Source: a bacterium (GTDB taxonomy: Bacteria > Patescibacteriota > Gracilibacteria > UBA1369 > PNNO01). From it: a stretch of DNA of 41,050 nucleotides. The position numbers were made by a program, and so were the translations under genes. This document shows, one piece after another, positions 8,771-17,181 of the stretch. The stretch is from NCBI GenBank assembly GCA_013824265.1, contig PNNO01000001.1:1-41050 (forward strand), written 5' to 3'. The first letter of the stretch is position 1, and each line of letters starts with the position of its first letter. The notes beneath the pieces were generated by a model. The model did no database searches, was not told where the DNA came from, and saw only the letters and a list, made by a program, of their open reading frames with translations.

Positions 8771-9881
8771 GAACTTTTGCGTATTCCAATTCGTATATAT
8801 GAAGGAACGCAAGGAGCAGATTTAATATTATCGGTCCATATATTATTCCCTGAAGGCCAAAGGTCATAATGCCGCCAAAAACCGAAAGGAAAGTCAACAA
8901 AGGATGTACAGGCGCACGACCTTCAATAAGATAAGGCCTTATTAAGTTATCCACCGTTCCAACAACCAAAATTCCCCAGGCAAATAATCCAATACCTCCT
9001 ATAAGATTTCCGCTCACCATAAGGATTAAAGACGCGGGAACCCATATCATTGCGGTTCCAACAAGCGGAATAAGAGAGAAAAGAGCTGTCGCAGTAGCCC
9101 AGAATATTGGGTTGTTCAATCCAACAACGGCATATCCTATTCCGGCAAGCGTAGCCTGAATTACCGCAGTAAAAAATATTCCAAAAAGCATGGCTAGGCT
9201 TACTTCTTTAAATTTCTTAAATATGGCCTTCTCGTGTTTTTGCGGAAGCGGACTTAAATCCATAACTTTTTTCATAATAATTTCTCCGTCTTTAAAAAAG
9301 TAGTAAAGAGAGAAGAAAAAGATCATAAAAGAAACCAAAAACCAAATAATATTTTTTATAAATCCTAAAACATTGCTGATTTGATCACGTAACAACTGCA
9401 CCATATTTTGAGCCGCAGAACTTATCTGTCCAACAAAATCGAAGTTTATTTCATTCATATTAAAACTATCGCTGCTTATCATTGGGGCTATTTTTTGAAA
9501 CTGATCATAGATAAAAGATCCTTCTTTCCAGGCCAAAACATCCTGCAAAAAACCTTCCTGCTGAACCTTTGTGGCAATATTGTCGAATGCGTCTATCCCC
9601 TCCGAAATAAGAAGGGTAACAAACAAACTTAAAGGAATAGTTATTATAAGAAGAGTAAAAAGACACGTAAGAAGAGAAGCTATTCTTCCGCTTCCGGCAA
9701 ACAAAGTTCTTAGCCTTGTGAATATCGGATGAAAAATTGTCGCGAAAAAAATCGCGAAAATAAGCACCGTAACAAATGGTGAATAAATTTTATAAAGACC
9801 AAGAAATAACATTAAAATAACGGCAAGCAAAAAAAATGCCGCAAAATTTGGCACCGTTAATGAAACTTTCTTTTTCAACAT
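8760..9881 (-). CDS. AI-2E family (PerM/UPF0118) transporter
   Basis: A 373-aa polytopic membrane protein with the family layout: paired N-terminal helices, a soluble stretch of about 90 residues (SEGIDAFDNIA to NMVQLL), then a run of helices ending in the characteristic GTVDNLIRPYLI and HPLLTFLSVFGGIMTFG segments. The family includes AI-2 exporters, Na+/H+ antiporters and channels of unknown substrate, so no substrate is assigned. The gene ends inside the ATPase gene: its stop lies 11 bp within the last codons of the opposite-strand neighbour. Confidence 0.92.
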   Translation of the reverse strand: MLKKKVSLTVPNFAAFFLLAVILMLFLGLYKIYSPFVTVLIFAIFFATIFHPIFTRLRTLFAGSGRIASLLTCLFTLLIITIPLSLFVTLLISEGIDAFDNIATKVQQEGFLQDVLAWKEGSFIYDQFQKIAPMISSDSFNMNEINFDFVGQISSAAQNMVQLLRDQISNVLGFIKNIIWFLVSFMIFFFSLYYFFKDGEIIMKKVMDLSPLPQKHEKAIFKKFKEVSLAMLFGIFFTAVIQATLAGIGYAVVGLNNPIFWATATALFSLIPLVGTAMIWVPASLILMVSGNLIGGIGLFAWGILVVGTVDNLIRPYLIEGRAPVHPLLTFLSVFGGIMTFGLQGIIYGPIILNLLLAFLHIYELEYAKVLKN

Positions 9882-9956
9882 ATAATAAGGTTAATTGCTT
9901 ATTAACTTATATCAAAAGTTTTAATAAATATCCACAAAATTGAAACTATAATTATA

Positions 9957-9985
9957 TTGTTTAATTACTGCAATTAAGCTAGAAT
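9957..9985 (+). promoter_or_regulatory. Probable promoter for typA
   Basis: TAGAAT at 9980-9985 is a good -10. The -35 at 17 bp spacing is only TTGTTT (9957-9962). The start of transcription would be near 9992, about 22 nt before the ATG. Confidence 0.4.
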
Positions 9986-10013
9986 CGCCTGGATTTAAGT
10001 TTTAATAAACATA

Positions 10014-11807
10014 ATGGAAATATATAACGTAGCGATTGTAGCGCATGTGGATCATGGGAAAACAACTCTTGTTGATGCTCTTTTAAAGGCAAGTGATACC
10101 TTTGACAAACACAAGGGCCTTGCTGAAAGGGCAATGGACAGCAATGATCAGGAAAAAGAACGTGGAATTACAATTTACGCAAAAAATGCGGCGATTACAT
10201 ATAAAGGAAAGAAGATAAATATCGTAGACACTCCGGGACATGCGGATTTTGGTTCCGAAGTTGAACGCGTTCTTCGTACAGTTGATGCCGTAATATTGGT
10301 TGTTGACGCCTATGAAGGGCCAATGCCGCAAACCAAGTTTGTATTAAGAAAATCTTTGGAACTTGGTCACAAAGTTTTGGTTGTTGTAAACAAAATTGAT
10401 AAGCCGATGGCAAGACCGGAAGAAGTTGTAAATTTAACTTTCGATTTATTTGCCAACCTTGGAGCCACAAATGAACAACTTGATTTCCCATACATTTATG
10501 CGGTTGCAAAAAAGGGAATCGCAATAAAAGATCTAAATGACGAACAAAAAGACATAACTCCTTTAATAGAATTCATTTTTGAAAATGTAAAACCCGCGGA
10601 AAGCAACACCGATGCACCTTTTAGAATGCAACCGGCTACACTTCAGTATGATAATTTCGTAGGAAGAATAGCCATCGGAAGGGTATATGAGGGAATTTTA
10701 AAATCAAATCAGTCCGTTACCGTAGTAAAACCGGATGGTGAAAAATATTCAGGAAAAGTAACCAAAATTTTTGGATTTGAAGGAGTGGAAAGATACGAAA
10801 TGAAAGAAGCAATAGCTGGAGACCTTGTTGCCGTTGCAGGTCTGCCTGAAATTTATGTTGGAGAAACAATAGCAACAGACGAAAATGCACAAGCACTACC
10901 TGCAATTAAAGTTGATCCACCGGCATTAGCGGTTGAATTCATGGTAAACGACTCCCCTTTTGCTGGCCGTGAAGGTAAATACGTAACCGGCAGACATTTA
11001 AAAGACAGACTTGAGAAAGAATTGGAAACAAACGTTGGACTTAAAATAGCTCCCGTTGCCGGCAGTGATGCAATAAAAGTTTATGGACGAGGAGAAATGC
11101 ATATAGCCGTCCTTATAGAAACAATGAGACGTGAAGGATATGAAATGCAGATTTCCCAACCGGAAGTAATAATGCAGGAAATTGACGGGCAAAAACAGGA
11201 ACCGGTAGAAGCTGCCGTAATAAACATTCCGGACGCAATGGCCGGATCGGTAATAGAAGCACTTGGAAAACGTAAAGGGATAATGAAAAACATGAAATCT
11301 GAAAACGGAAATACGATGATAGAATTTGAAGTTCCAACCCGTGGACTTCTTGGATTTCGTTCAAACTTCCTTCTGTTAACCAGAGGAGAAGGTACCCTTT
11401 ACCACTCTTTTGACCACTATGCTCCTTATTTCGGGAAAATAGAAAAAAGAACAGTCGGGTCCATGATATCCGAGCAGAATGGCTCCACAATGGCTTATTC
11501 TTTATGGAAGTTACAGGAAAGAGGTCCACTTTTTATAGGCCCTGCAACCGAAGTTTATGAAGGAATGATAATAGGAGAACACAATCAGGGAACTGACATA
11601 GCCGTAAATCCAATAAAAAACAAAGCACTCACAAACATACGCTCATCAAGTTCCGATGAAGCTTTAAGTTTAACTCCTATAGTGCCTGTAACACTTGAAA
11701 GCGCAATAGAGTACATTAAAGAGGATGAATACGCAGAAATAACTCCTACGCAAGTTAGATTAAGAAAGAAATTCTTAAGTAAGAATGATAGAAAAAGAGC
11801 AAAGTAG
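10014..11807 (+). CDS. typA: Ribosome-associated GTPase TypA/BipA
   Basis: This 597-aa translational GTPase is of the usual length. The G motifs are present in order: AHVDHGKTT (residues 10-18), the switch region with [14 protein letters not shown], and NKID. They are followed by EF-G-like domains II, III and V and the BipA-specific C-terminal domain ([33 protein letters not shown]). It binds 70S ribosomes in the GTP form and helps ribosome assembly and stress adaptation. The gene is single, with proC convergent only 3 bp beyond its TAG. Confidence 0.97.
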   Translation: MEIYNVAIVAHVDHGKTTLVDALLKASDTFDKHKGLAERAMDSNDQEKERGITIYAKNAAITYKGKKINIVDTPGHADFGSEVERVLRTVDAVILVVDAYEGPMPQTKFVLRKSLELGHKVLVVVNKIDKPMARPEEVVNLTFDLFANLGATNEQLDFPYIYAVAKKGIAIKDLNDEQKDITPLIEFIFENVKPAESNTDAPFRMQPATLQYDNFVGRIAIGRVYEGILKSNQSVTVVKPDGEKYSGKVTKIFGFEGVERYEMKEAIAGDLVAVAGLPEIYVGETIATDENAQALPAIKVDPPALAVEFMVNDSPFAGREGKYVTGRHLKDRLEKELETNVGLKIAPVAGSDAIKVYGRGEMHIAVLIETMRREGYEMQISQPEVIMQEIDGQKQEPVEAAVINIPDAMAGSVIEALGKRKGIMKNMKSENGNTMIEFEVPTRGLLGFRSNFLLLTRGEGTLYHSFDHYAPYFGKIEKRTVGSMISEQNGSTMAYSLWKLQERGPLFIGPATEVYEGMIIGEHNQGTDIAVNPIKNKALTNIRSSSSDEALSLTPIVPVTLESAIEYIKEDEYAEITPTQVRLRKKFLSKNDRKRAK

Positions 11808-11810
11808 AGC

Positions 11811-12575
11811 TTATAACCCGGACGCTCGTTTGCGGCCTGCTTCAAGCCCTTTTAAAAATATTTTTTCGAATTCATTATCACCAAGAACACCAAAAACAGC
11901 CTCGGTTGTTCCGCCTTTAGATGTAATTTCTTCCCTTATTTTTTTAGCATCTTTATCTGATTCGGAAAGCATTGAAGCGGCTCCGATAAAAGTTTGTTTT
12001 ATTAATTTTTTCGCAAGTTCCGGATTTAATTTTATTTTATCGGCATAGTTTGAAAGCAACTCGGCAATATACAAAAAATATGCCGGACCGCTACCGGCAA
12101 TTACAGTTATTTCACCAAAAATCTCCTCATTATCAATCATTACTTCCTCCCCAATCGATTTCAAAATATATTTAACTTTCTCAACCTGGCTATCACTAAC
12201 TTCTCCTGATTTCATCCAACACGACATTGATTTACCAAACTCTGCACATATATTTGGCATTACTCGAACAACGGGAAAAGCCTCACCAATAACATTTTTT
12301 ATTTCAGCAATAGTCACCCCGGCGGCAATTGAAACAAGAAGTTTTTCCTTAGTGAGATAAGGCTTTATTTGGTTCAAAACATCATTAACAATTAAAGGCT
12401 TAACTGAGATAATTATTATTGAAGCCTCTTTTACAACTTTTATATTTTCAGACCCACCATTACTAAATATGAAATCTTTTTCGTCAAAATTCCCACTTTT
12501 AATAAGCCCGGAAAAAATCGCACTACCCATATTACCAAAACCGATAACACCTATTTTATCAGTAAATTTCTTCAT
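11811..12575 (-). CDS. proC: Pyrroline-5-carboxylate reductase
   Basis: A 254-aa enzyme that makes proline from 1-pyrroline-5-carboxylate with NAD(P)H. The N-terminal Rossmann motif reads GVIGFGNMGSAI (residues 9-20). The C-terminal dimerisation/active-site region carries GSGPAYFLYIAELL and the family signature around ITSKGGTTEA. No proA or proB is in the window, so P5C may come from elsewhere. It is the last gene of a likely gmk, tRNA-Gln, hypothetical, proC transcript, 6 bp after the hypothetical gene. Confidence 0.95.
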   Translation of the reverse strand: MKKFTDKIGVIGFGNMGSAIFSGLIKSGNFDEKDFIFSNGGSENIKVVKEASIIIISVKPLIVNDVLNQIKPYLTKEKLLVSIAAGVTIAEIKNVIGEAFPVVRVMPNICAEFGKSMSCWMKSGEVSDSQVEKVKYILKSIGEEVMIDNEEIFGEITVIAGSGPAYFLYIAELLSNYADKIKLNPELAKKLIKQTFIGAASMLSESDKDAKKIREEITSKGGTTEAVFGVLGDNEFEKIFLKGLEAGRKRASGL

Positions 12576-12581
12576 GATTCT

Positions 12582-12950
12582 TTAAAGCATATCATCCAAA
12601 TCCATAATCACCCATTGGGATGATGTGTCCGGTTTTCGCTTAAGTTGAATATCAACCATCGGCCTTGGAAGTGGCTCAAAACCTTTATTATTACCATTCC
12701 CAACAATTCTAACGGTTTTTGCCTTACGTATAATCTGGAAATCAATCCTGTTCATGTTGAATTCAACTATGCGTTGCTCACCAATTTCAACTTCACCTCT
12801 CCCAAGATCAACATAAATGGGACTGGTCTCATCTCTTGTAATTTCAGTACCCGAAGCTTCCACTCTATTAAGAATCTCTTCAAAACGATCCTCTGAGGCC
12901 GAACCGGCAGTATCGTCAATTTCCCTTATTGGCTTGTCGTCGTGTTGCAT
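12582..12950 (-). CDS. Hypothetical acidic protein
   Basis: This 122-aa soluble protein matches no family that I recognise. The N-terminal 35 residues are acidic and probably flexible (KPIREIDDTAGSASEDRFEE). The rest is rich in beta-forming residues (SPIYVDLGRGEVEIGEQRIV, then TVRIVGNGN), ending with QWVIMDLDDML. There is no signal peptide or membrane segment. It sits between tRNA-Gln and proC on the same strand, 17 bp from the tRNA. rpoZ often follows gmk, but this sequence lacks the omega-subunit signature. Confidence 0.7.
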   Translation of the reverse strand: MQHDDKPIREIDDTAGSASEDRFEEILNRVEASGTEITRDETSPIYVDLGRGEVEIGEQRIVEFNMNRIDFQIIRKAKTVRIVGNGNNKGFEPLPRPMVDIQLKRKPDTSSQWVIMDLDDML

Positions 12951-12967
12951 AGTGGAAGATTAAATGT

Positions 12968-13041
12968 TGGCTGGGGATGAGGGATTCGAACCCCCGATGG
13001 CGGGACCAGAACCCGCTGCCTTACCGCTTGGCTAATCCCCA
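12968..13041 (-). tRNA. tRNA-Gln (CUG anticodon)
   Basis: Read on the minus strand this is a complete cloverleaf of 74 nt with an encoded CCA. The acceptor stem is TGGGGAT paired with ATCCCCA (a U1-A72 pair, as usual for tRNA-Gln). The D arm is AGCCAAGCGGTAAGGC. The anticodon stem GCGGG/CCCGC encloses TTCTGGT, so the anticodon is CUG. The T arm is CGGGGGTTCGAATCCCT. It directly abuts the stop codon of gmk (13042-13044), so it is probably processed out of the gmk transcript. Confidence 0.97.
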
Positions 13042-13632
13042 TTAATTGTCAATTTCCGACAGTATAATAGACTCAACTTCATCAACACATTCATTTATCT
13101 TTCCATTTAAACTTGGGACCTGATAATCGCATACTCTCCCACCTTTTGCGAATTCTTTTTCGGCACTTTTCATTCTTCTTTGAATTTCCTCCTCCGGAAG
13201 TTTACCACGCTTTAAAATTCTATCAATAAGATCTTGTTTATCTGGCACTGTAAGAAAAATTGAAACCAAATTTTCACCTGACAAAACTTTTTTTATCGAC
13301 TCACATCCCTGCATATCAACCTCTCTAACAACCGTATGACCTGCCTCAAGAGCTTTAAGTATAGGGTTTTTAAGTGTCCCGTAATACTCCTTATTATGAA
13401 CCACGGCATATTCAAGCAGTTCCCCTTTGTCGATCATCTGCTCAAATTCGTCCCGTTTAACAAAATGATAAACAACCCCTTCTTTTTCTCCAGGCCTTGG
13501 TTTTCTTGTTGTCGCGGATATAGGATAGTCAAATTCAGGCCTTCTTTCCTTTAAATGAGCTATAACAGTTCCCTTCCCAACACCGGAGGGTCCAACAACC
13601 AAAAACAGTTTTCCGGTCAGCTTTTCATTCAT
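13042..13632 (-). CDS. gmk: Guanylate kinase
   Basis: A 196-aa enzyme converting GMP and ATP to GDP and ADP. The P-loop reads GPSGVGKGT. The GMP-binding region holds SATTRKPRPGEKEGVVYHFV and LEYAVVHNKEYYGT, both diagnostic. The ATG at 13632 is preferred over a TTG two codons upstream. No Shine-Dalgarno sequence is seen. It is the first gene of the leftward transcript that includes tRNA-Gln and proC, and it is divergent from the structured RNA. Confidence 0.97.
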   Translation of the reverse strand: MNEKLTGKLFLVVGPSGVGKGTVIAHLKERRPEFDYPISATTRKPRPGEKEGVVYHFVKRDEFEQMIDKGELLEYAVVHNKEYYGTLKNPILKALEAGHTVVREVDMQGCESIKKVLSGENLVSIFLTVPDKQDLIDRILKRGKLPEEEIQRRMKSAEKEFAKGGRVCDYQVPSLNGKINECVDEVESIILSEIDN

Positions 13633-13661
13633 AATCAACTTAATTTAAGCAAGGCTTACCT

Positions 13662-13667
13662 ATTATA
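13662..13667 (-). promoter_or_regulatory. -10 element for gmk
   Basis: TATAAT on the minus strand lies about 30 bp upstream of the gmk ATG. No good -35 hexamer is seen at 16-18 bp. The implied leader is about 20-25 nt. Confidence 0.45.
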
Positions 13668-13700
13668 TGTCTTTAAATAAAAAAATCTACCCCCTGGGGA

Positions 13701-13729
13701 TTGAATTTATCTTGTTTTATTGCTATAAT
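13701..13729 (+). promoter_or_regulatory. Strong extended -10 promoter for the structured RNA
   Basis: TTGAAT at 13701-13706, a 17 bp spacer and a consensus TATAAT at 13724-13729 preceded by TGC (an extended -10). It points away from gmk into a gene-free region. The predicted start of transcription is near 13736. Confidence 0.75.
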
Positions 13730-13735
13730 ACTTAG

Positions 13736-14267
13736 ATTTATTGATATTTGAAAACAAAAATGAACAAGAAGCCGGGAGAGAATAGATTATGAAATTTTTT
13801 CATGATCTCCCCCTCCCTACTTTTCAATGGCAGCCGGCTACTGCCACCCGTAAAAGTAGTCTCCTTTCTACCTCCCTCGGGAGGCTTTAGAAAGGCAGGT
13901 TCTTTGCACAATAAAAAACAAAAATAAACGAAACAAAAAATCGTTGCATCATCTTTAATGATTGATGAAAAAAAACAAAAATACAAAAAAAGACGATGGT
14001 GGTCACGTCATTAAAAACTCCATCCAAAGAACGGTAGGGAGCTGGTCCCTCAATATAAACTTAAGGGACTAACTGGTAACGGGATTTATAGTCGGCCCTG
14101 TTATCGCCGCTCTTTGATCTCCTAAGATCTCAGGGATAATAAAAAATCCTCGATACGATCTTATGAGGGATTAATGAGCAATACGTTGAGGCGTACTTCT
14201 CACCTCTGCTACTCACCATTTTTATGGTCCAGCATGTGTAAATTAGCAGTACGCCTCTTACCTTTTT
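13736..14267 (+). ncRNA. Orphan structured RNA, about 530 nt, with two candidate pseudoknots
   Basis: No convincing gene lies between gmk and the peroxiredoxin, yet the region is packed with perfect inverted repeats behind a consensus promoter. The 5' domain has GGGAGA/TCTCCC (13774/13806) enclosing ATGAAA/TTTCAT, CTACTTTT/AAAAGTAG (13817/13852) enclosing GGCAG/CTGCC, and CCTTTCTA/TAGAAAGG (13863/13888) enclosing CCTCCC/GGGAGG. The loop CCGGCT (13834-13839) can pair with AGCCGG (13770-13775). An A-rich linker (about 13908-13990) leads to a 3' domain with AGGGA/TCCCT, a possible H-type pseudoknot (GACTA/TAGTC with GGTAACGGG/CCC-GTTATC, 14067-14105) and a final 10-bp stem GAGGCGTACT/AGTACGCCTC (14188/14248) followed by five T. 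It lacks the tRNA-like ends of tmRNA and the RNase P core motifs. The identity is unknown. Confidence 0.65.
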
Positions 14268-14275
14268 AAAATTTA

Positions 14276-14854
14276 TTAGGCTTTCCCAAGAGTTTTATCC
14301 CCTTCGTGCCATCCAACCGGACAAAGATCTCCTGTTTGGAATGCCTTAACCAGGCGAACAAGTTCATCTATGTTTCTTCCAATGGTTACATCATTTACGG
14401 TGTAACTTTTCAAGTTTCCTTCAGGGTCTATGATAAAGGCTCCTCTTAAACTTATGCCTTTTTCATGTATCAAGACATTATAATCATCACTCACTTGCTT
14501 CGTAATATCGCTAAGAAGAGGATATTCAAGGTCACCAAGATCCTTAAGCCACGCTTCATGTGAGTATACACTATCTACACTAACGCCAAGAACCTGAGCA
14601 TTAATTGCTTCAAACTCTTTGTGTTTTTTGCTTAACTCAAGCAACTCCGTCGGACAAACAAAAGTAAAATCCAGCGGATAGAAAAAGAGTATCACCCATT
14701 TGCCTTTGAAATCTCCAAGATGATAGTTGGCAACCTTCCCTTTGAAAAATCCCTCCATTTCAAAATCCGGAGCTGGATTCCCAATTTGCAACGACGAGAA
14801 ACAATCATCACCGCAGCAACAATTGTCATCACAACAACAATCTTTTTTATCCAT
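14276..14854 (-). CDS. 2-Cys peroxiredoxin (AhpC/Prx1 type) with Cys-rich N-terminus
   Basis: A 192-aa thiol peroxidase. The peroxidatic cysteine is in DFTFVCPTE and the resolving cysteine in GDLCPVGW. The core GNPAPDFEMEGF, FYPLDFTFV, GVSVDS and RGAFIIDPEG motifs are typical. The start at 14854 (MDKKD) gives the usual family length; an ATG 19 codons upstream would put an AT-rich extension in the divergent promoter region. The residues right after the start are odd: seven cysteines within residues 6-18 (CCCDDNCCCGDDC) that no Prx fold needs. They may bind metal or metalloid. The gene is divergent from the flavodoxin gene. Confidence 0.93.
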   Translation of the reverse strand: MDKKDCCCDDNCCCGDDCFSSLQIGNPAPDFEMEGFFKGKVANYHLGDFKGKWVILFFYPLDFTFVCPTELLELSKKHKEFEAINAQVLGVSVDSVYSHEAWLKDLGDLEYPLLSDITKQVSDDYNVLIHEKGISLRGAFIIDPEGNLKSYTVNDVTIGRNIDELVRLVKAFQTGDLCPVGWHEGDKTLGKA

Positions 14855-14917
14855 TATTGTTTGGTTAATTATTTGATTTTCAAGCATAACAGTAATTATT
14901 TTTATTTTCAATCAAAC

Positions 14918-14946
14918 TTGACGATGACTTTCCCCCTGTATACTAT
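14918..14946 (+). promoter_or_regulatory. Promoter for the flavodoxin-korAB operon
   Basis: TTGACG at 14918-14923, a 17 bp spacer and TACTAT at 14941-14946. TATACT at 14939-14944 is an overlapping alternative -10. The implied leader is about 18 nt before the ATG at 14971. Confidence 0.6.
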
Positions 14947-14970
14947 TAAAGAAGTTATAAACAAAATTAA

Positions 14971-15420
14971 ATGGCTTCAGTTTTAATAATATTCGGAAGT
15001 ACCGGGGGAAATACGGAACTTGTATGCGACGAAGTATCGCAGATTTTATCAGAGACTAAACATAAAGTCACTGTCCAAAGAGCCGAAAAAAGCATTCCGT
15101 CAGACATTAAAAAATATAATTACTGCATCCTTGCCGGCTCTACATACGGGCAGGGACTACTTCAGGAAGATATAAATAAATTTATAAAACAATGTTCTCC
15201 AAACGATTTTCTGAAAAGAAAATTTGCCATAATCGGACTTGGGGACAACAAATATAACACCGAATATGTTATTGAATCGGCAAAAATACTTGAAAAAACC
15301 GTTACAGAAAATGGTGGAATTTTAATTTCTCCAACGCTCAGAATAAATAAGACCCCGGTTGTTTATATTGAAACCACAATAAAAACTTGGGCCGAAAACT
15401 TATCTAAACAACTAAAATAA
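14971..15420 (+). CDS. Flavodoxin
   Basis: This 149-aa protein has the flavodoxin fold. The phosphate-binding loop GSTGGNTE (residues 9-16) follows the first strand, and the FMN loops ILAGSTYGQG and IIGLGDNKYN follow at the expected spacing. It is an FMN electron carrier. Its TAA is followed at once by the ATG of korA, so the two are translated from one mRNA. This makes it the likely electron acceptor of the 2-oxoacid oxidoreductase, in place of or beside ferredoxin (inference from position). Confidence 0.92.
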   Translation: MASVLIIFGSTGGNTELVCDEVSQILSETKHKVTVQRAEKSIPSDIKKYNYCILAGSTYGQGLLQEDINKFIKQCSPNDFLKRKFAIIGLGDNKYNTEYVIESAKILEKTVTENGGILISPTLRINKTPVVYIETTIKTWAENLSKQLK

Positions 15421-17172
15421 ATGGAAAGAACAGCAATAAAAATAGCCGGAGCAAGCGGAATGGGACTACTTAGCATTGGACATATAATATCGCGCGCGCT
15501 AAAAGATTTGGGATTTTATATGACAATAGACAGAGAGTACCCTTCGTTAATAATGGGAGGAAGTTCGAATGTTCAAATAGAATTTGGAACAAAAAAAGTA
15601 AGATCTCTTTCAAATAAAGTAGATATAGTTGTTGCGCTTGATAGATCTGGATTGCTTGAGCACATAACTTCCATAAAAAAAGGTGGGATTTTAATCCACG
15701 GCTATGAAAGACACAATTTTATTCCCGAATTAAAAAATCTCGCAGATAAAAATGGAGTAAACGTTTTATATTTACCGGCGAGACAAATAGCCAAATCGCT
15801 TGGAGGAAGCAGCGTAATGGTGAACATGGTTTTACTTGGCCTTTTGTGGAGAGTTCTTGGGTTCGACATAAATGAATTGAGAGAAGAAGTTAATAGGCAA
15901 TTTAAATCAAAACCTGAGCTTTTAAAAATAGATCTTAAGTGTATAAATGCAGGCTACAAAGCAAAGGAAATAGGCGAAATTAAACAACTTGATATAAAGA
16001 AAAATTCCAAAGTTCCAAAAACATTGTTAATTGACGGGACAATGTCTTTAAGCCTTGGAGCAATCCACTCCGGACTTAGAAACTACTATGCGTACCCAAT
16101 GAGTCCTGCCAGTGGAATACTTACGTACATAGCAAAAACTTCACATGAAACGGGGATAGTGGTTAAACAGGTTGAAGACGAAATAACTGCGGTGCAAATG
16201 GTTATAGGATCAATGCACGCGGGAAGCAGATCGATGACTGCAACTTCAGGAGGAGGATACGACCTTATGACTGAAAGCGTTTCTTTATCCGGCATAACCG
16301 AAACTCCTCTTGTAATAGTTATAGGGCAAAGACCAGGCCCGGCAACAGGTTTACCAACTTGGACATGTCAGGGGGACTTGAATTTGGCCATACATTCTGC
16401 GCATGGCGAATTTCCGAGGGCGGTAATAGCATGCAGTGATCAAGAATCTTCTTTTGAATTAATTCAACACGCATTTAACATTGCGGAAGTTTATCAAATC
16501 CCGGTTATTGTTTTAACGGAGAAAGAAGTTTTGGAAAAATACTCAACAATAAATCCTTTTAAACAGAAATCCATACCTATAAAACGCGGTTTGGTAACTA
16601 ATAAAAAAGAACTTGAAAATCTTGTCGCGGCAGATCGTTTTGCTTTAACAGAATCAGGAATTTCAAAAAGATGGATACCCGGATCAAGTAAAAATTATTA
16701 TTACGCAAACGGAGATGAACATTATGTTGATGGAACTTTAACGGAAGACGGAGAACATGTTAGAAGTATGATGGAAAAAAGAATGAGAAAAGAAAAAACA
16801 TTAAAAAATAATATCCCCGAGCCTATAATTCACGGGACAAAAAATAAAGCCGACATCTCCTTTATCGGATGGGGAAGCTCAAAAACAGTCATGCTTGATG
16901 TTATTGAAGAACTAAAAGATGAAGGCGTAAACATTAACTATCTTCACTACGATTATGTTTGGCCAATTAAAGAAAAAGCTGCAATAAAATTTTTCAAGGA
17001 AAACAAAAATGTCCATTTAATAGAAAATAATTTTAAAGGACAGCTTGGAGAACACATGGAATCACTTACCGGAGAAAAATTTAAGGGTAAGCTGCTAAAA
17101 TATAACGGTAGACCCTTCTATTTTGATGAAGTTGTTTCTTACATAAGAAAAAGAGTTAAATCTAAAAGATAA
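15421..17172 (+). CDS. korA: 2-oxoacid:acceptor oxidoreductase, fused gamma-alpha subunit
   Basis: A 583-aa subunit in which the gamma domain (about 1-190: IKIAGASGMGLLSIGHIIS, EYPSLIMGGSSNVQ) is fused to the alpha domain (about 205-580: DGTMSLSLGAI, YYAYPMSPASGIL, QVEDEITAVQMVIGSMHAG, TSGGGYDLMTE). This is the layout of KorA-type 2-oxoglutarate or broad 2-oxoacid:ferredoxin/flavodoxin oxidoreductases. With the beta subunit it turns a 2-oxoacid, CoA and oxidised carrier into acyl-CoA, CO2 and reduced carrier. The substrate cannot be fixed from sequence; 2-oxoglutarate is the most common for this fused form. It directly follows the flavodoxin and precedes korB by 9 bp. Confidence 0.93.
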   Translation: MERTAIKIAGASGMGLLSIGHIISRALKDLGFYMTIDREYPSLIMGGSSNVQIEFGTKKVRSLSNKVDIVVALDRSGLLEHITSIKKGGILIHGYERHNFIPELKNLADKNGVNVLYLPARQIAKSLGGSSVMVNMVLLGLLWRVLGFDINELREEVNRQFKSKPELLKIDLKCINAGYKAKEIGEIKQLDIKKNSKVPKTLLIDGTMSLSLGAIHSGLRNYYAYPMSPASGILTYIAKTSHETGIVVKQVEDEITAVQMVIGSMHAGSRSMTATSGGGYDLMTESVSLSGITETPLVIVIGQRPGPATGLPTWTCQGDLNLAIHSAHGEFPRAVIACSDQESSFELIQHAFNIAEVYQIPVIVLTEKEVLEKYSTINPFKQKSIPIKRGLVTNKKELENLVAADRFALTESGISKRWIPGSSKNYYYANGDEHYVDGTLTEDGEHVRSMMEKRMRKEKTLKNNIPEPIIHGTKNKADISFIGWGSSKTVMLDVIEELKDEGVNINYLHYDYVWPIKEKAAIKFFKENKNVHLIENNFKGQLGEHMESLTGEKFKGKLLKYNGRPFYFDEVVSYIRKRVKSKR

Positions 17173-17181
17173 CAATTTGCC

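Noticed and set aside
12582-12950. RNA polymerase omega subunit (rpoZ) next to gmk
   Set aside because: The position fits but the sequence lacks the omega signature and is beta-rich with an acidic tail.
13738-13986. An 82-codon minus-strand ORF inside the gene-free region
   Set aside because: Its composition (many Phe, Cys and Pro from inverted repeats and A-rich tracts) does not look like protein, and it lies opposite a strong promoter and dense RNA stems.
13736-14267. tmRNA, RNase P RNA or group I intron as identity of the structured RNA
   Set aside because: No tRNA-like ends, T-loop or tag ORF, and no RNase P core motifs. GACTA/TAGTC recalls a group I intron P7, but the spacing leaves no room for P3/P8.
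14855-14911. Longer start for the 2-Cys peroxiredoxin
   Set aside because: The 19 extra residues are AT-driven and outside the family's usual length; the internal ATG at 14854 is better.
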